From Varanus komodoensis (lineage: Eukaryota > Chordata > Lepidosauria > Squamata > Varanidae): 64,000 bases of DNA. The notes under the pieces were generated by a model. It did not search any database. It had not been told where the DNA came from and saw only the letters and a list, made by a program, of their open reading frames with translations. Every line of letters starts with the position of its first letter. Position 1 is the first letter of the stretch. Made by a program: the position numbers and the translations under genes. Of this stretch, positions 1 to 11,401 are shown one piece after another. The DNA is taken from the NCBI RefSeq assembly GCF_004798865.1, contig NW_025335268.1, forward strand, positions 50,584,959 to 50,648,958, written 5' to 3'.

Positions 1-225
1 CTTCACATATTAAATGTAACCCCTCCCCCCCCCAAAAAAAAACAAATAATGCCACACAGCTAGTGTTCAACCCCACCAATCATGGGCATGTTGCACAGAT
101 CATACTTGTTTTGGAGTCTTGCTTCCATATCCACACAGGGACCTTACAGTCACTCTTCCGATGCATTGTTGAAACAGATGCAGGATCTGAGAACAAAACC
201 CTACCTTCTTAAGATCCAAACTTAA
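1..225. other. Non-coding stretch with a C/A homopolymer run
   Basis: No gene or recognised repeat is visible. A run of C's followed directly by a run of A's lies near 22-43. The rest is ordinary AT-rich sequence. Confidence 0.5.
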
Positions 226-2330
226 TTTCAAGAAACTACATAGAATCTTTGAGTTGGGACCATTTTGGTCATCAAGTCCAACCTCCTCTTTAGGAGAAGT
301 CAACACCTCTGTCTGAATCCTCCTTAAAGGGTGGTGTCCAGAAATGGAGACAATAATTGAGGTGGGATCTGATGGGAACAGAGTCAAGGGGAAGTATTAA
401 CTCCCATGAATTTCAAATGAGATTTCTATTGATGCAAGCTAAAACCGTATTTTCTATTTTTGCAGCCAAATCACACTGCTGGCTTGGAGTTTGTGATGGA
501 TTATCCCTCCACAATCCTTTTTGTCAGGTACCCTCCATCTTACCTCAGTGCTAAGAATGTGTGAGAAATTTTGTGGGTGGGAATCCATCGGATTCTCTGG
601 GCTCAGCTCCCTGGACTCCAGTCTGGTTTGATGTGGTTGTGAGTCTGAGTTGGTGGTGAGTGTGCTTAATTTTCACATGGCACTCACCAGGAAGAGTGCC
701 CTGCGAAAATATTCTGTAAGTGCTGTCCCTCATTTGTGTCTTGTGCAGCAGCACAAACCATGGCTGCTGCATGCGATGCAGAAGGTTCTTTGCACGGCAC
801 TCACCAGGAATGGAGTCCCATGCAAATGCCCAGCAAGCAGCATCTCTCATTCCCTCACGGGCACCATGTGTTGCTGCACATGATGCAGAGAAGGTTGCTG
901 GTTCTGCAATTGGGAGCATTCGCAGGCTTCCTCTCAGCACCACTTGCCTTCAAGACAGGTCCAAGCAAGAGAGGAAGTCTGTGGACATGGAAAGGAGGGA
1001 TTTTGCGGAGCTTCGATGCATCCCTCAGCAGTGCATTTGATTTCTCTTTCCTAAATGAAGAACATCGCACTTGTTTCTGTTGAAGTCCATTCCATTATTT
1101 TCTGCCCTTTCAAGATCATTTGTGGCTTTGTTTCTGTCTTTTGAGCTGTTAGGCAATCCTGGCCAGTTTTGTGTCATTTGCCTATTTGGTAAGTTTTCCA
1201 TCAACTTCTTCCTTCAAGACATTAATAAAAATGTTGAAGAGTACAGGGAACCTCCCTGCAGTTTTATGAGGAATCTTTCTTTGAGGATGGTTTTCCATCC
1301 AGCTGTGGATCTACCTTGTTCACACTTTAGTAGCGTCCTAGTCAGATTATGATGGGGCATTTTGTCAAATGCCTTTCTGAACTAAAGGTATATTTCACCT
1401 ACAGCATTACCACAATCTTACTTAGGAAGTTACTCAATCCAAAACCAGAAACAAAAAGTTTAGTTTGACAGGTGGCTTCCATGCTGGCTTCCAGTGTCCA
1501 AAGCACTTGCAGATCAAGAGCTCTAAAATGTGCTCTAGAATCTTGCCAAGCTTCAATGTCAAACCATTCCCTGGAAATTCTTTTTAAAGATAGGAACAAC
1601 AGTTGTCCTTCTCCAGTTCTATGGTACTTCACCCACTCTCCAGGATTTATCACAGGTAATAGATAATGCTACTGTGAGTTTGTCCCTTGGCTATGTCAGT
1701 ACCCTAGGACAGGGGGATGTTTAAGGTGCTTAGATATCCTCTGACCACCACAGCCTCAAGCTGCACTCCTACACCTTCAGCCTGTCTGGCACATGTCCAG
1801 TATGGGACACAGAACCTATTCTTGGGGAAAGGCTTAGCCAGAATGGGAATTGAGTAGCCCCACATGTTGTCATCTATCACCATTACACCATTTTCACTGA
1901 GCAGCTGGCCTTCTTTCGTCCTTTTGCCTCAAACATATCTGAAGGAACAGTGTTATTGTATCCCTCACCATCCTCACCTCATCCTGAGTTTTAGCTTTCC
2001 TGAAGCTATCTCTGTAATTCTGGCCTATCTGCCTATGCATTTCCTTAGTGACCCATCCTTTCCATCTCCTGTGTGTGTCCTTTTAAAGTTTAAGATCATC
2101 CCTAAGCCTTTAATGTAACCACATTGGCTTTTCATAGTTTTCCCCTTTCTTTTCATTGGAATTACACTGTATTTCTGAACGTATCTTTAGTATCTTTCCC
2201 CATCCATTATTTCTTTGTTTTGGGAACTCTTCATCCTTATAAACTCCTCTTCCAGTTAGGTGTTCCTGTCTATTTACCATTGGAATCTTCCTTACCATTG
2301 CTCTTTTATTAAAATCAGTTTTCTCAAAGG
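226..2330 (-). mobile_element. CR1 LINE fragment, minus strand, interrupted
   Basis: Read on the minus strand, 1360-1040 translates to CR1 reverse transcriptase pieces such as AFDKMPHHNL and NRNKCDVLHLGKRN, which match the CR1 motifs AFDTVPH and KCKVLHLGKRN. Further 5' (1400-2330) the pre-RT part of CR1 ORF2 is recognisable; a WLHKGL-like segment lies near 2120. The stretch 226-360 looks like the CR1 3' end, with the typical 'ggttggacttgatgacc' followed by 'gattctatg'. Between about 380 and 1040 the homology stops and an unrelated block intervenes. Many frame breaks show that the copy is old and inactive. The 5' half of the element is missing. Confidence 0.8.
380..1040. other. Unclassified block interrupting the CR1, with two imperfect tandem units
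   Basis: This 650 bp block sits where the C-terminal part of the CR1 reverse transcriptase should be. It contains two imperfect head-to-tail units of about 115 bp (676-792 and 793-905). Both start with 'cactcaccagga' and end with a 'gatgcag..aaggtt' sequence. A 130-codon minus-strand frame (551-943) runs through both units but matches no family I know. It may be another inserted repeat or a small minisatellite. Confidence 0.4.
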
Positions 2331-2750
2331 CCAGGATACACCTTTGACTACATTGATCTTAGACACACAAAACATGTTCACATATACACAAGTGTCCTAA
2401 TGGGAATCTGCTTGCAAAAACTAGGTACACTTCCTTCATGTCTTGTGAAATATGGCAGCATTTCAAGTTCATAGAAGCAAGAGCTCTTGCTAGTGATATG
2501 ATTGTTCTCATCTTAGACATTTCTATGGACCACATCGATGCATTTTATTTAAAACCACTACTTAGCTTTTTCCTACAGTGAAAAAGATAATGTGCTACTC
2601 TTCCTCATCATCACTAATTTAAAGGAATTCTATATGTATACCATGCATGTGATGGTCAGAGAAATGATGATATATTTAGGTGTTCAATCTCAAAGTTCCA
2701 AGTGGACAAGATGCATCCCACTCTTTAAATCGGATGAAGCAGCCTTATTG
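2331..2750. other. Non-coding, nothing recognised
   Basis: AT-rich unique-looking sequence between the CR1 copy and the GC-rich block. I see no gene, repeat end or structured element. Confidence 0.5.
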
Positions 2751-2758
2751 TTGAGCTG

Positions 2759-3307
2759 ATGCAACAGCAAGTTGCCACAGGACTCCAAGTCCAAATAGTT
2801 AATTTAGCAAGTGTGCCTACCGCTGGTTCAGGGACTGTGTGTGGGCTAAAGGCACTGGGCTTGTGGTTCCTTCCATTGGGCAACCAAACTCAGCTGTTAG
2901 AACTAGGCAGTGAGATGGTGACTGGGTTTTCAGGACACACAAATCCACGTCTTCCAAATCCAATGCACTTCCTGCAGTGTAGCTTCATGGTGGCCAAAGA
3001 GCTACCCCCAGAAGTCATGGCTTGTTCTAGGGTTTACTTAATCTTCTGTGACTTTGCAGCATATTGTGCAAATCTGGATGACATGCTAAGCCATGATCAA
3101 GCTGGGAAGCCACAGAGCTGCTTGGCCAGAACAGGAGAGGCCAAGCAGCTGTGGGTACGCACTGAGAACAGCTTACCTAGAGGCACTTCGGGCAGTTATA
3201 ATCTGTATGCCTCCTCCCCAAGTCTCATTCAGGAGTTGAAGAGATGCACAGTGGTGATGTGGGAGGCCCCAAGGTTGCTGCCTCCTCAAGCCCTGCTTGG
3301 GGCTTGA
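2759..3307 (+). other. 182-codon open frame, unrecognised, probably not a gene
   Basis: This is one of the two longest open frames in the window (182 codons). It starts with MQQQVATGLQVQIVNLAS and ends in PPQALLGA. I recognise no domain. There is no signal peptide, convincing membrane segment or coiled coil. It lies in a locally GC-rich block, which makes long chance frames more likely. No splice pattern, Kozak context or poly(A) site supports expression. It could be a fragment of an unclassified repeat or a chance frame. Confidence 0.2.
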
Positions 3308-3760
3308 AGTGCTGGCATGCAAGTCACTGATTCGTCCCCTCTGTTGCCCCAGCTGCTCATGGTCACTTTGCTCTTACTCGGTGCAGTGTTGCAGCAGCTC
3401 AGGGCAGGGAACTGGGGGAGAAGGAGAGTGTTTGGCTGGGCCTCCTCAAAGGGAGACCCAGCCAAATGTGTCTCCTTCCTTTGCAGGCAGGTGATGAGCT
3501 GGTTTCCCCAGAGGAGGTGTAGCCAAATGCACCCACCTCATTTAGTGTGGTACCCCAGATACAACACGAGGGGGGGTTGGCAAGAAGCCACTTTTGGTGG
3601 GGTCTCCCCAAGAAGAGGCCCAGCCACACAGGCTCCATCCTGCTCTGCCTATCACCCCTCAGGGGGACTGCACTGGTGGAAGGCGTGATCCTCTCATCTC
3701 CCCTCCTGCCTAAACAAAGGAAAGGGGAAGGCGAGGCCACCTTGTGCTACTGAGGGGAAG
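3308..3760. repeat. GC-rich block with related inverted units and a 14 bp hairpin
   Basis: The strongest structure is a hairpin at 3432-3465: arms 3432-3445 and 3452-3465 pair at 13 of 14 positions around a 6 nt loop (arm core 'ttggctggg' / 'cccagccaa'). Diverged versions of the same words recur nearby, for example 'ccagaggaggtgtagccaaat' near 3510 and 'gaagaggcccagccac' near 3610, on either strand. This suggests a small family of diverged units. No known element was recognised. Confidence 0.45.
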
Positions 3761-4580
3761 ATGTGGGCCAGCAACAGGCAGCTCAGGTTTTCCTCCTTGC
3801 TGTAGCATCTGCCACTCAGCTGAGTGGCAACAGTGCCCAGCAAGGAGAGGAGAGAAGTGCTGACTTGTGGTTACTTTCCTTGAGAAGAAACGCTGCACAA
3901 GGCAGCTAGTCCTTGTGACTGGTCAAGAGCACCCAACAGCTGCTTAAAAGTTCGGGACACTTCTGGGCCACTGTCATCTCTGCCTTGTTCCTGGCAGTAT
4001 TCCCACATGCTTCCCCTCAGAGAGCAGCAGGAGGACTGAGGAGAAAGAGTGAAAAGTGTCCTCTGTTTGTTTGAGCTCTGGGACAAACAAGCCACACTGC
4101 ATAGCTTTCCAGTCGGTGTGGCTTGTTGCATATTGTGAATTGTAACACTGATCCATGCAGCTCTGATGAGATAATCAGCGTTGCTTGGCCTGTTAGCTTC
4201 TTCTGCAGGTTGAACCCTTTCAGAGTGACTAGATGCTTGGCTCTTTACTTATCTGGGCTGCAGTTCCTTTTCTTCTTTGCTTGTTCTGTTTTGGCCAGGG
4301 TGGACACAGTTTCCCTTTTGGGAGAAGAAATGAGCAGTTCCGCCTTCTTTCTGTCTCCTGCTAACATTTCTCCATCTTTCCCAGGCAGAAGACCTACAAG
4401 GTCTTTTTCCCCCTTTCATTGCAAAGATAAACAAAAGAAATATTTTCAGGGAAGGCTGCTGACTCCTATGTGAGTAGGGTTCCTTATCCATTGCAGCTAT
4501 TCATGGTCCTGAACTCAATTTCCAAAGTATATTCACTACCATGGAGCACCATGGATAGCTCCTATAAAGCCACCCCGGAG
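3761..4580. other. Non-coding, nothing recognised
   Basis: Short frames of up to 116 codons occur on both strands but none resembles a protein family. No repeat boundary is visible. Confidence 0.5.
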
Positions 4581-4970
4581 TATTTCTGCTAGTTTAACTA
4601 TTCTTCACAAGCCCAAGCTATTCTGACTTTTAGTTCCCCATCTTCTGTTTTATCTCTTCCTCTCTAACTTGCTTGCCAAAGTTTAGCTACTTTTTGGTAC
4701 TCATCCTTGGTGGTTCATCCTTCCTTGCATTTTCTATACAAATCCCTTTGAACATCAGAAAGGTCCTTGTGTGGCCACCCAAGGTTCTGTAGTTGCCCCC
4801 ACATTTCTTCCCCATTGGAATGGTTAGTAATTGTAAATTCCATATCTCCTTTTTGTACATCTTCCTTGAGCCTTTTTAGTAAAGGAATCTGCACAGTATT
4901 TCCTTAAACATATTGAAATCACAGTTTTATAACTGTGGGTTTGATTATGCTCTATTAGTTACTTTTTGGC
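4580..4970 (-). mobile_element. CR1 LINE fragment (pre-RT part of ORF2), minus strand
   Basis: The minus strand gives peptide pieces such as WPHKDLSDVQRDLYRKCKEG and KDEYQKVAKLW. These fit the linker upstream of the CR1 reverse transcriptase (consensus-like WLHKDLRDEL..KKHIYRKWKEG). The same region appears, diverged, in the CR1 copy at 2100-2340. Both flanks fade into unique sequence, so this is a short internal relic. Confidence 0.55.
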
Positions 4971-5944
4971 CTAGAGACACATCTGCATAACACTCATCTG
5001 AGGTATCAGATGTGGTAAATCCAGAGGTTGGCTGTTCCTAGGATCTCAGACTGCACTGGCTTCCATTTCCAGTTTTCCAGAACCGTCACTCTTTTCAGCA
5101 TTGCCTGCATCTGCAGAAACTTCCACCATCACACAACTGCAGGATCTACTGGCATGCAATATTGCAGAACTTGAAACTAATATCAGTACTCTATAAGCGA
5201 TGCATAAAACAGATGCTTCAGAGAAAACCTGTTAAACCTTAAAAATATGCCCTCCTTCCTTTCTATATCAACATTTCTGTTGAGCCAAATATTTCTAGGA
5301 TCATTTCCATGATAATCTGCCATTTTACAACATGGGTCCCTGGAGGTTGTTCTAATTGACAAAATGCTTCAACAGGCTGCAGGGGGACCCTGCAGGTACT
5401 GCCCCGTCAAGGCCATTTAGAGAAAATGCAAGCTAGGTAGGTTCACTGCATCCCTAATGAAATAAGCTGTTAGTGGGAGATTGCTGTCAGTTAGCTTATT
5501 ACTACAGGAGTGTAGAGATAAAATTGGAACAAATGGAGGAAAGCTCCAGCAAGAAGAAGAGATTTCTGAAGCCTGAAAATGAGAGCATTCAGCCATCGTT
5601 TCCAAACTCCCTACCTTTCGGATACCCTTACTCTAGTGACTCTGTTGTACAGGAGCCCCTGAGCATCTCCCATGGAACAGCTGTGTGCTGTAGAAGGTGC
5701 TGAGTTATGTTCTAGAGCACACATTCAGTGCAGGGAAAGCACTGGTAAATTCTGTCGGACATTCCTGTATTCCACATCAGCTACTCCAGAAGGCACCAAA
5801 GCAAGGTCAGAGTAGCTCTGCTTAAGTTGGGGCTCTAGGCCAGCCCAGCCCAGCCCGCCCACCCCCCAGCTGGCCAGAGGGCAACTACCCCTTACTTGAC
5901 AAAATTCCCTGTCTGCCATCTGCCAATCCTTTGGTAGTTTCCTG
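4971..5944. other. Non-coding, nothing recognised
   Basis: No gene or repeat was identified. The frames present are below 90 codons and look like chance frames. Confidence 0.5.
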
Positions 5945-6015
5945 CTTTTAGAAACAGAAACAGAGAGAGTCAGAAGGGGATCTTCCCAGGCCATCTAGTC
6001 TGACCCCGGCTCCAG
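5945..6015 (-). mobile_element. Possible CR1 3' end remnant
   Basis: 'ggccatctagtctgacccc' resembles the antisense CR1 3' end signature (rules of the type 'catctagtccaacccc'). Only about 70 bp are similar, so the call is tentative. Confidence 0.3.
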
Positions 6016-6430
6016 CTGGCTCCACTCATGACATGCCTACCATGCCTTGCATATTTCCCCCATGCCCTGCTTCCATTCTTAAGGCATAAATGGGTAGGCA
6101 TAGTTTGTGGCAGTAAGAAGTTTGCGTTAACGTAGGTTAGTATGTTTGGTATTTTGACCCTGACCACTTGTGTTTGGCTTCATCCAATTTTACCTTTGGC
6201 CCTGTTCACCACTGGAAACTGCGCTGAAGAGTTTCTCTGAAATCAAATTTAGCCCTTGGGCAGAGAGATGGTTAATATCTATTGCCTAAAGTTTCAGATT
6301 ATGGGGAAGAAGTTCGGTTGTGAGTGGAGGAAGCTGTCCTTCAGCAAAACATGCCCACCATTGCTGATTTGAATGTGGAGCCCCCATGCACTTTCCCAAA
6401 GTCCCAGGGTTACCATTTCACCATCATGTG
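6016..6430. other. Non-coding, nothing recognised
   Basis: No gene, repeat or structured element is visible in this stretch. Confidence 0.45.
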
Positions 6431-6680
6431 AAATGCACTGGTTTAAAAAATAAGGCTCCCTTTCAGCCAATCAAATGATAATTAAAAGCAGATATATGTC
6501 CTAGAGATTATGATCAAGAGCGTATTTAATTTCAAAACTGGTGATCCCATTACATAATTAAGCAATAAGAAATCTATTTTAGCACAAACCACTGGAGTAT
6601 TACTGACACTTGAGAAGATTTATATTGCTTTGCTGAATTCTAAGACTTGGCTATTGTAGCCTAATTCTGAGAAAGTTTTC
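6431..6680. promoter_or_regulatory. Candidate conserved non-coding block (AT-rich)
   Basis: A run of AT-rich sequence free of repeats contains several homeodomain-type cores, such as 'ccaatcaaatgataatta' near 6467 and 'cataattaagcaataag' near 6553. The density and lack of repeat decay resemble vertebrate conserved non-coding elements. This is inference from composition only; conservation was not tested. Confidence 0.2.
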
Positions 6681-6682
6681 TG

Positions 6683-6866
6683 CTTATTTATTACATTTAT
6701 ATCCTGCATTACATTTATATTACATTTTCCTTGCAAATAACACAGGGTGACTTACATAATCTTTCCAGTTTGTCCTCAAATGACCTTATGAAGCAAAATA
6801 AATGAGGATGAAAGTCTCTGACTGGCCCAAAGTCAATCAGTAAGTTTCATGGTTAACATTTGGTAA
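6683..6866 (-). mobile_element. MIR-type SINE fragment, minus strand
   Basis: The core reads, on the minus strand, 'ctgattgactttgggccagtc', the diagnostic MIR/CORE-SINE segment (MIR-like 'tgaccttgggcaagtcac'). A degraded A/T-rich tail lies at the left edge (6683-6730). The tRNA-like head is not visible. Confidence 0.55.
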
Positions 6867-7411
6867 ATTGCAGGTGGGAAAAGCCCAATATTTATTGATT
6901 TCTGTTATTTGTACCTCACCTTTCTACCCAAAAATGGCACTCATGGTTTCACATTAAAGACGGGTTTCTTTGGGAAAGAAGAACCTAGAAGACTCTGGGG
7001 TAAACTGGCTAATTCTTGAAGAAATAATAGAAGGGATTATTCTGGGAGGGGCTATTTTTCCAGAAAAACAAGTCTGGAAACAGAGCCATGGCCCCTGGAG
7101 GAACTCAAGGAGGCTCTGTAGGACAGATGTGGAATGCTACAGGCTTGGTTAGGTCTGTGGGCCAGATGTTCTGCATCTCTGGTTGTGAATGGAGCTTGCA
7201 CGCATGGGCCAACTTCCCCCACTTTATGCCTTCTCTGTATTCAGGGCATTCAGTGATAATCTGTAATGTGGCAGCAGTTCCTGCATGCAAGCAGGAAAAG
7301 CAGCACAGTATTCATACTGTAGAATGTTTTCTGGCTTCATGTGGAAAACAGAAAATGTAGGGTCAGTCGAGGGCATAGGCCAACACCTCCATGAGTTTTT
7401 TTAAACCACGA
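6867..7411. other. Non-coding, nothing recognised
   Basis: Short overlapping frames (up to 90 codons) on both strands show no family resemblance. No repeat was recognised. Confidence 0.45.
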
Positions 7412-7740
7412 GTTCCTACATTTTATTGCATTTATTTATGTAAACATTTTATCCATCTCTGTCTACCAAAGCAATCTGTAGCTTATATAAAGGCAATAAA
7501 ATAGCATTAAACACAACACAGTCCAAACATTGAAAAAACATAAAAAGCATCAAATCCCTTCGGGTCAAGAATGCCTTATAGTCTAGTGCAAATGGAACAC
7601 TAGGAAGTTTAGGCTAAGGTGAACCTCAGGGGCAAGCTATTCCACAGACTAGGGGACACCACATTCAAGGCCCTACAAGAGTTCCCCCCAACCAAATGAG
7701 ACTCTCAGCAAAACATTCAAAGGTTTAAAGGCATACATAC
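7412..7740 (-). mobile_element. L2-like LINE 3' end, minus strand
   Basis: The minus strand contains a degraded LWNSLPLRFTLA-like segment (7610-7665), corresponding to the L2 ORF2 C-terminus 'LWNALPxEVRLAPSL'. It is followed by a 3' UTR that ends in an ATTTATTT-rich tail at 7416-7440. The 3' truncated organisation is typical of L2 copies. Confidence 0.55.
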
Positions 7741-9259
7741 TCTGGTTTGCTCCGGGGAGCCAGTAGGCCAATCTTCCTCCCGTCACCGGGTATTCAGCTG
7801 TAAATTTTAGCAGGCCAAAACTCAGAGGAGAGTTTGAGAAAATAGAAGTGTGCTTTTCTTTTGCTAGGTAATATATTTTTAAAGAAATAAATTAATAAAG
7901 AATTGGATGCTACTTTAACTGCTGCTAAACAGTATGAGCCTGTTCAGTTGTCAAAAGCCGTTTGTGGGGTGGATGAAGGGTGTGCGAAATAAGGCAGCAT
8001 GCAGCGGGTAGATGCAGGACCATCGTGGCCACTGGAATGGGGGCTGATGTCTCCCGTTGGACGTGAGAATGCAGTCCCATGACCCACGCCTGATCGCTAA
8101 ACCGTGGCTAGCACTGGCTTCTCATTACATCGCAGCAGCAAACCGCTGCGGCAGAACTAGAATGGCTTTCCCCACAGCTCTCTCCCCTTCCACATGAATT
8201 CTGTTTCTCTCAGCCCCAAACTGCTGACCTATACCAATCTCGTGCATGTCTGCTCAGAAGGACTGTGGCACAAGGGCGCTTCTAATTCTCCTTTCAGAGA
8301 TGCTTCTCTCACTTGAGCTTTAAACCATGGTTAGCATTTGGTTAGTACTGGGCTGGCCCAGCAAAAGAAAATATGAGGAAGAGCTGCAGAAATTAGCCCA
8401 GCAAATAGTTTCCTGGTTAGTGCTATCCTAAGAAAAATATCCTGTGATTAACTTGAACTATATTTTTGGTTTTCACCAAGTTTGGGTGTGAAATGTATTC
8501 TAACTGCTCGCAACATTTCAAGTTATTCAGTGTTGTAGTGCATTTCAAATGTGACTTCCCCTATGATCAAAATTCATGTTTTCTTTTTATTAAATATCTT
8601 TATTTGAAAAATCTTTCATCTTACATGACTGCATGAGGGATGAAGAAGAAAAGCAAGCAATTCATAGTGGTCATAATCCCCTTAAGCTTACTAAGATCAC
8701 GACACTTTTCTTAAACATCATTCTGTAATGATGAAGAAACACCAGAATGGCAGCATTACTTCCATCAAAGCACTATGATTATTTAGACATATTTGAAACT
8801 GAAGCTTGACAGTTCCCTTAGGAAGCTGTGATGGATGTTCAGGGAGGAACAGGCCAGGTAGAAAGGGAGAAAGTAAATTAACATATAGGAAGCCAATGAC
8901 AGCACCACTTTCAGGCTGTAATTCTATTTATTAATATTTTTTCATAGCACAAGTATGTCTCTTAGGGATTTCCTTAACATCAACTTCATTAGTTAGGAAG
9001 GCAGCAATCCATAACCAATTTTCTTTTCATGTTGCACTTGTTCGCATATAGACCCAGCCCCTTTGTTGAAAACATTTGCAATTAATCCCTCAAACAAAAG
9101 AAATGCAAATCATACAGTCTCCCCTAACCAAAATCCTCCAAGTCAAGGCCCTGATCACCATCTATTATACACTAAAATGAATTGAAATTCCCACTTTGAG
9201 CCTAACCTAATTTTCTACTGATAATAGGCATGGATTCCCAGAAGCACTCCATGCATCTT
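7741..9259. other. Non-coding; possible foldback element remnants near 8090-8360
   Basis: Two segments resemble the 'aaaccatggtt' arms of the foldback elements elsewhere in the window: 'taaaccgtggctagcactgg' near 8099 and 'taaaccatggttagcatttg' near 8321. No clean termini were found. The remainder shows nothing recognisable. Confidence 0.35.
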
Positions 9260-9900
9260 GATAGTAACATCCTAATTTCCTTTCCTGGTAAATGTTTTAA
9301 ATAAGATTTTAGCACCAAAGGAAATTAACCTTTAAATTAATTGTAATTATAAAATGCCACCGCTGATTTTGTCTTCAGCCTAATTGCTTGCTATTATTTA
9401 AACCAGCTGCACCTCAGCTGAGCTTTAAGTTTAGGTTCCCTGTAGTTAGTGAGTGCCAGCAGAGTAAAGTGTCTGCTCCTGTCTGTCTCCAGGCCGGCCA
9501 GTTTGTGGTGCAGCAAATGTCAGGACAAAGCTGCTCAATTCACATGGCAAACAAATTTGGGATGGGATTCATTCAGGGTTGTGTTGAAAAGCTGTCTCTC
9601 TAATTCAGCAGATATTTTTGCCATCTTGCCCAGTGGAACTGCATGTTCAGGGCGCTTATTATTCACGGATATTCTTTTTTCCGTTTTTTGCAGTGCAGAG
9701 CCAAGCCTTTGCTGCCAATTGTATGTGTGTCATTTTCTGCAATTAGCTTAAGTGTGCATCATGTTCCCCACAGAAAAACACAGGCATCTTTCAAAGCAGG
9801 CTTAGCACAAGTGAAGCATTCAGTATCTTTCACCCCACAAGCAGAACAGCAGCTTGGAGGAGCTGATTTGGAGGCATGAGAGTGCACAATTGGCTGGATG
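9260..9900. promoter_or_regulatory. Candidate conserved non-coding element cluster
   Basis: About 600 bp free of repeats combines a stretch rich in TAAT cores ('taaattaattgtaattata' at about 9335) with E-box-like 'cagctg' sites near 9405 and 9418 and a balanced-composition segment after 9480. The short open frames here (71-100 codons) show no protein family. The texture matches vertebrate developmental enhancers, but this is inference. Confidence 0.25.
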
Positions 9901-10509
9901 GGAGCCACGAGACACTTTTCCATTCAACTGTTTGAACTGCAGCCCTCCGTGGCTGCTTTTCTTCACATCCATCTCTTTGTATGTATCTGGAGTTGTTTAC
10001 ACACATGCCCGAGTTACATGAGTTCTCTCTTCAAAATTAGGACAAGGAAATACAAAGGTTTCCAATTAAGCACTGTCTCTGCTTGCATCTTGATTGGAAA
10101 CCACAACATTAATGTGGCTTATGCCCAGGGGAAGTGTCTTTTTTTTGAACCACCCTGGGGCTAAGCCATCTTGCAACTTTTCCTGTATTTCAGCCACCCT
10201 TCCCCTTGTGACATGGGGCTAAGTGTCCTGCTTATGAAACACTTGTTCAAAGTCTCCCTTCACTCATGGTCCATATAAAAAGTATATCAGTATGATGGAC
10301 ATGCCTAAATTCTATACAGAGATGGCAAGCAAGTTGAGGAAGCAAAACCTCAGCAACTTTGTAGTTCACACCACAAATGCTAATAATAGCAATATGTAAC
10401 ACTGGTATGTCTTTTGCAAGTATTCAAATGGTTCAAAATGCATTATCTTTCAGACCCTACCACTGCCCTAAATAAACTCACAAATAAGCTCTGTAAGCCT
10501 GAGGAAGCT
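9901..10509. other. Non-coding, nothing recognised
   Basis: No gene or repeat was identified. Confidence 0.45.
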
Positions 10510-10720
10510 TTGTTTGTTGTTTATTAGGTTTAGAACCCACCATTTTTCTAACAAAGAATTCAGAGCAGCTTACTTACTCCTCCTGTTCTCAACAACAGCC
10601 CTGTGAGGTAGGCTGGGCTGAAAGTCTGTGACAGGCTCAAAGTCACCACTTGGCTCCTTGGTCAAGTGGGGACTAGCCCCATTCTCATGCTCTTAAGCAC
10701 CACATCACACTGGCTGTCTT
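10510..10720 (-). mobile_element. MIR-type SINE, minus strand, nearly full length
   Basis: On the minus strand the order is a tRNA-like head (A-box-like 'gtgatgtggtgcttaagagc', B-box-like 'gggctagtcccc'), a core with 'ctttgagcctgtcacagac', then 'cctacctcacagggctgttg' and an A/T-rich 3' end at 10510-10530. This order matches the MIR/CORE-SINE family that L2 mobilises. It is diverged. Confidence 0.7.
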
Positions 10721-11401
10721 GTTCTGAAAAGAGACACGTTTCCCAGGTCATAATCAAGGCCTGCATTGCCATGCTAGCCGCATCACTGAGTCACTATGAA
10801 TAATTGCATGAATGCTTTTGACTACCAGGCTATACTGAAGATGTGCAAGCTGAGGGGCTCCAGGATTTACATGGCTCTACCACGACACTGGTGCCAGGTG
10901 CTTTCTTCCTTTCAGTGCACTAGTGATCATGCTATTGGTATCATCACAGCATAGCATAAGACAGGGTGGTCATCAGCACCCAGCCACAGAATGCCAGCAT
11001 CACCTCCCCAAAGAGAGAGACCACAACACAAGTGACAGAGTATGCAGCATGGAGTGGTCTTAGGATGGGCACATACAGAACTCAGATGGGGGGAAACCCA
11101 GGGAAAGGGCACTTGCAAAAAGAAAAAGTGAAAGAAGCAAGGGGTGCTTTGCAAGAAACAGCCTGGTTTCACGACATACGTGGAAATTTGAGAACACTGC
11201 TAACACTTTCTTGTGCAGAACTTTTGCAGGTACCTCACCTTGTGAAACCTGCCATAAGCACCCAACATCACTGCATTCCCGCCAGGTGGAGGGCTGCAAT
11301 GGAGGCCGCCACAGCACTGAACGACAGCAGGAGGAGCCCCTGCGACGAAGTGCAGTTGTCTCCTATATCTTTCCTGCCACTGTTGCCATATGAAGGTTCT
11401 G
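10721..11401. other. Non-coding; overlapping unrecognised frames
   Basis: A 151-codon plus-strand frame (10966-11421) and minus-strand frames of 81-89 codons overlap. None has a recognisable domain, and overlap on both strands argues for chance. The segment 11280-11360 has more CpG than its surroundings. No splice or promoter pattern is convincing. Confidence 0.35.
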
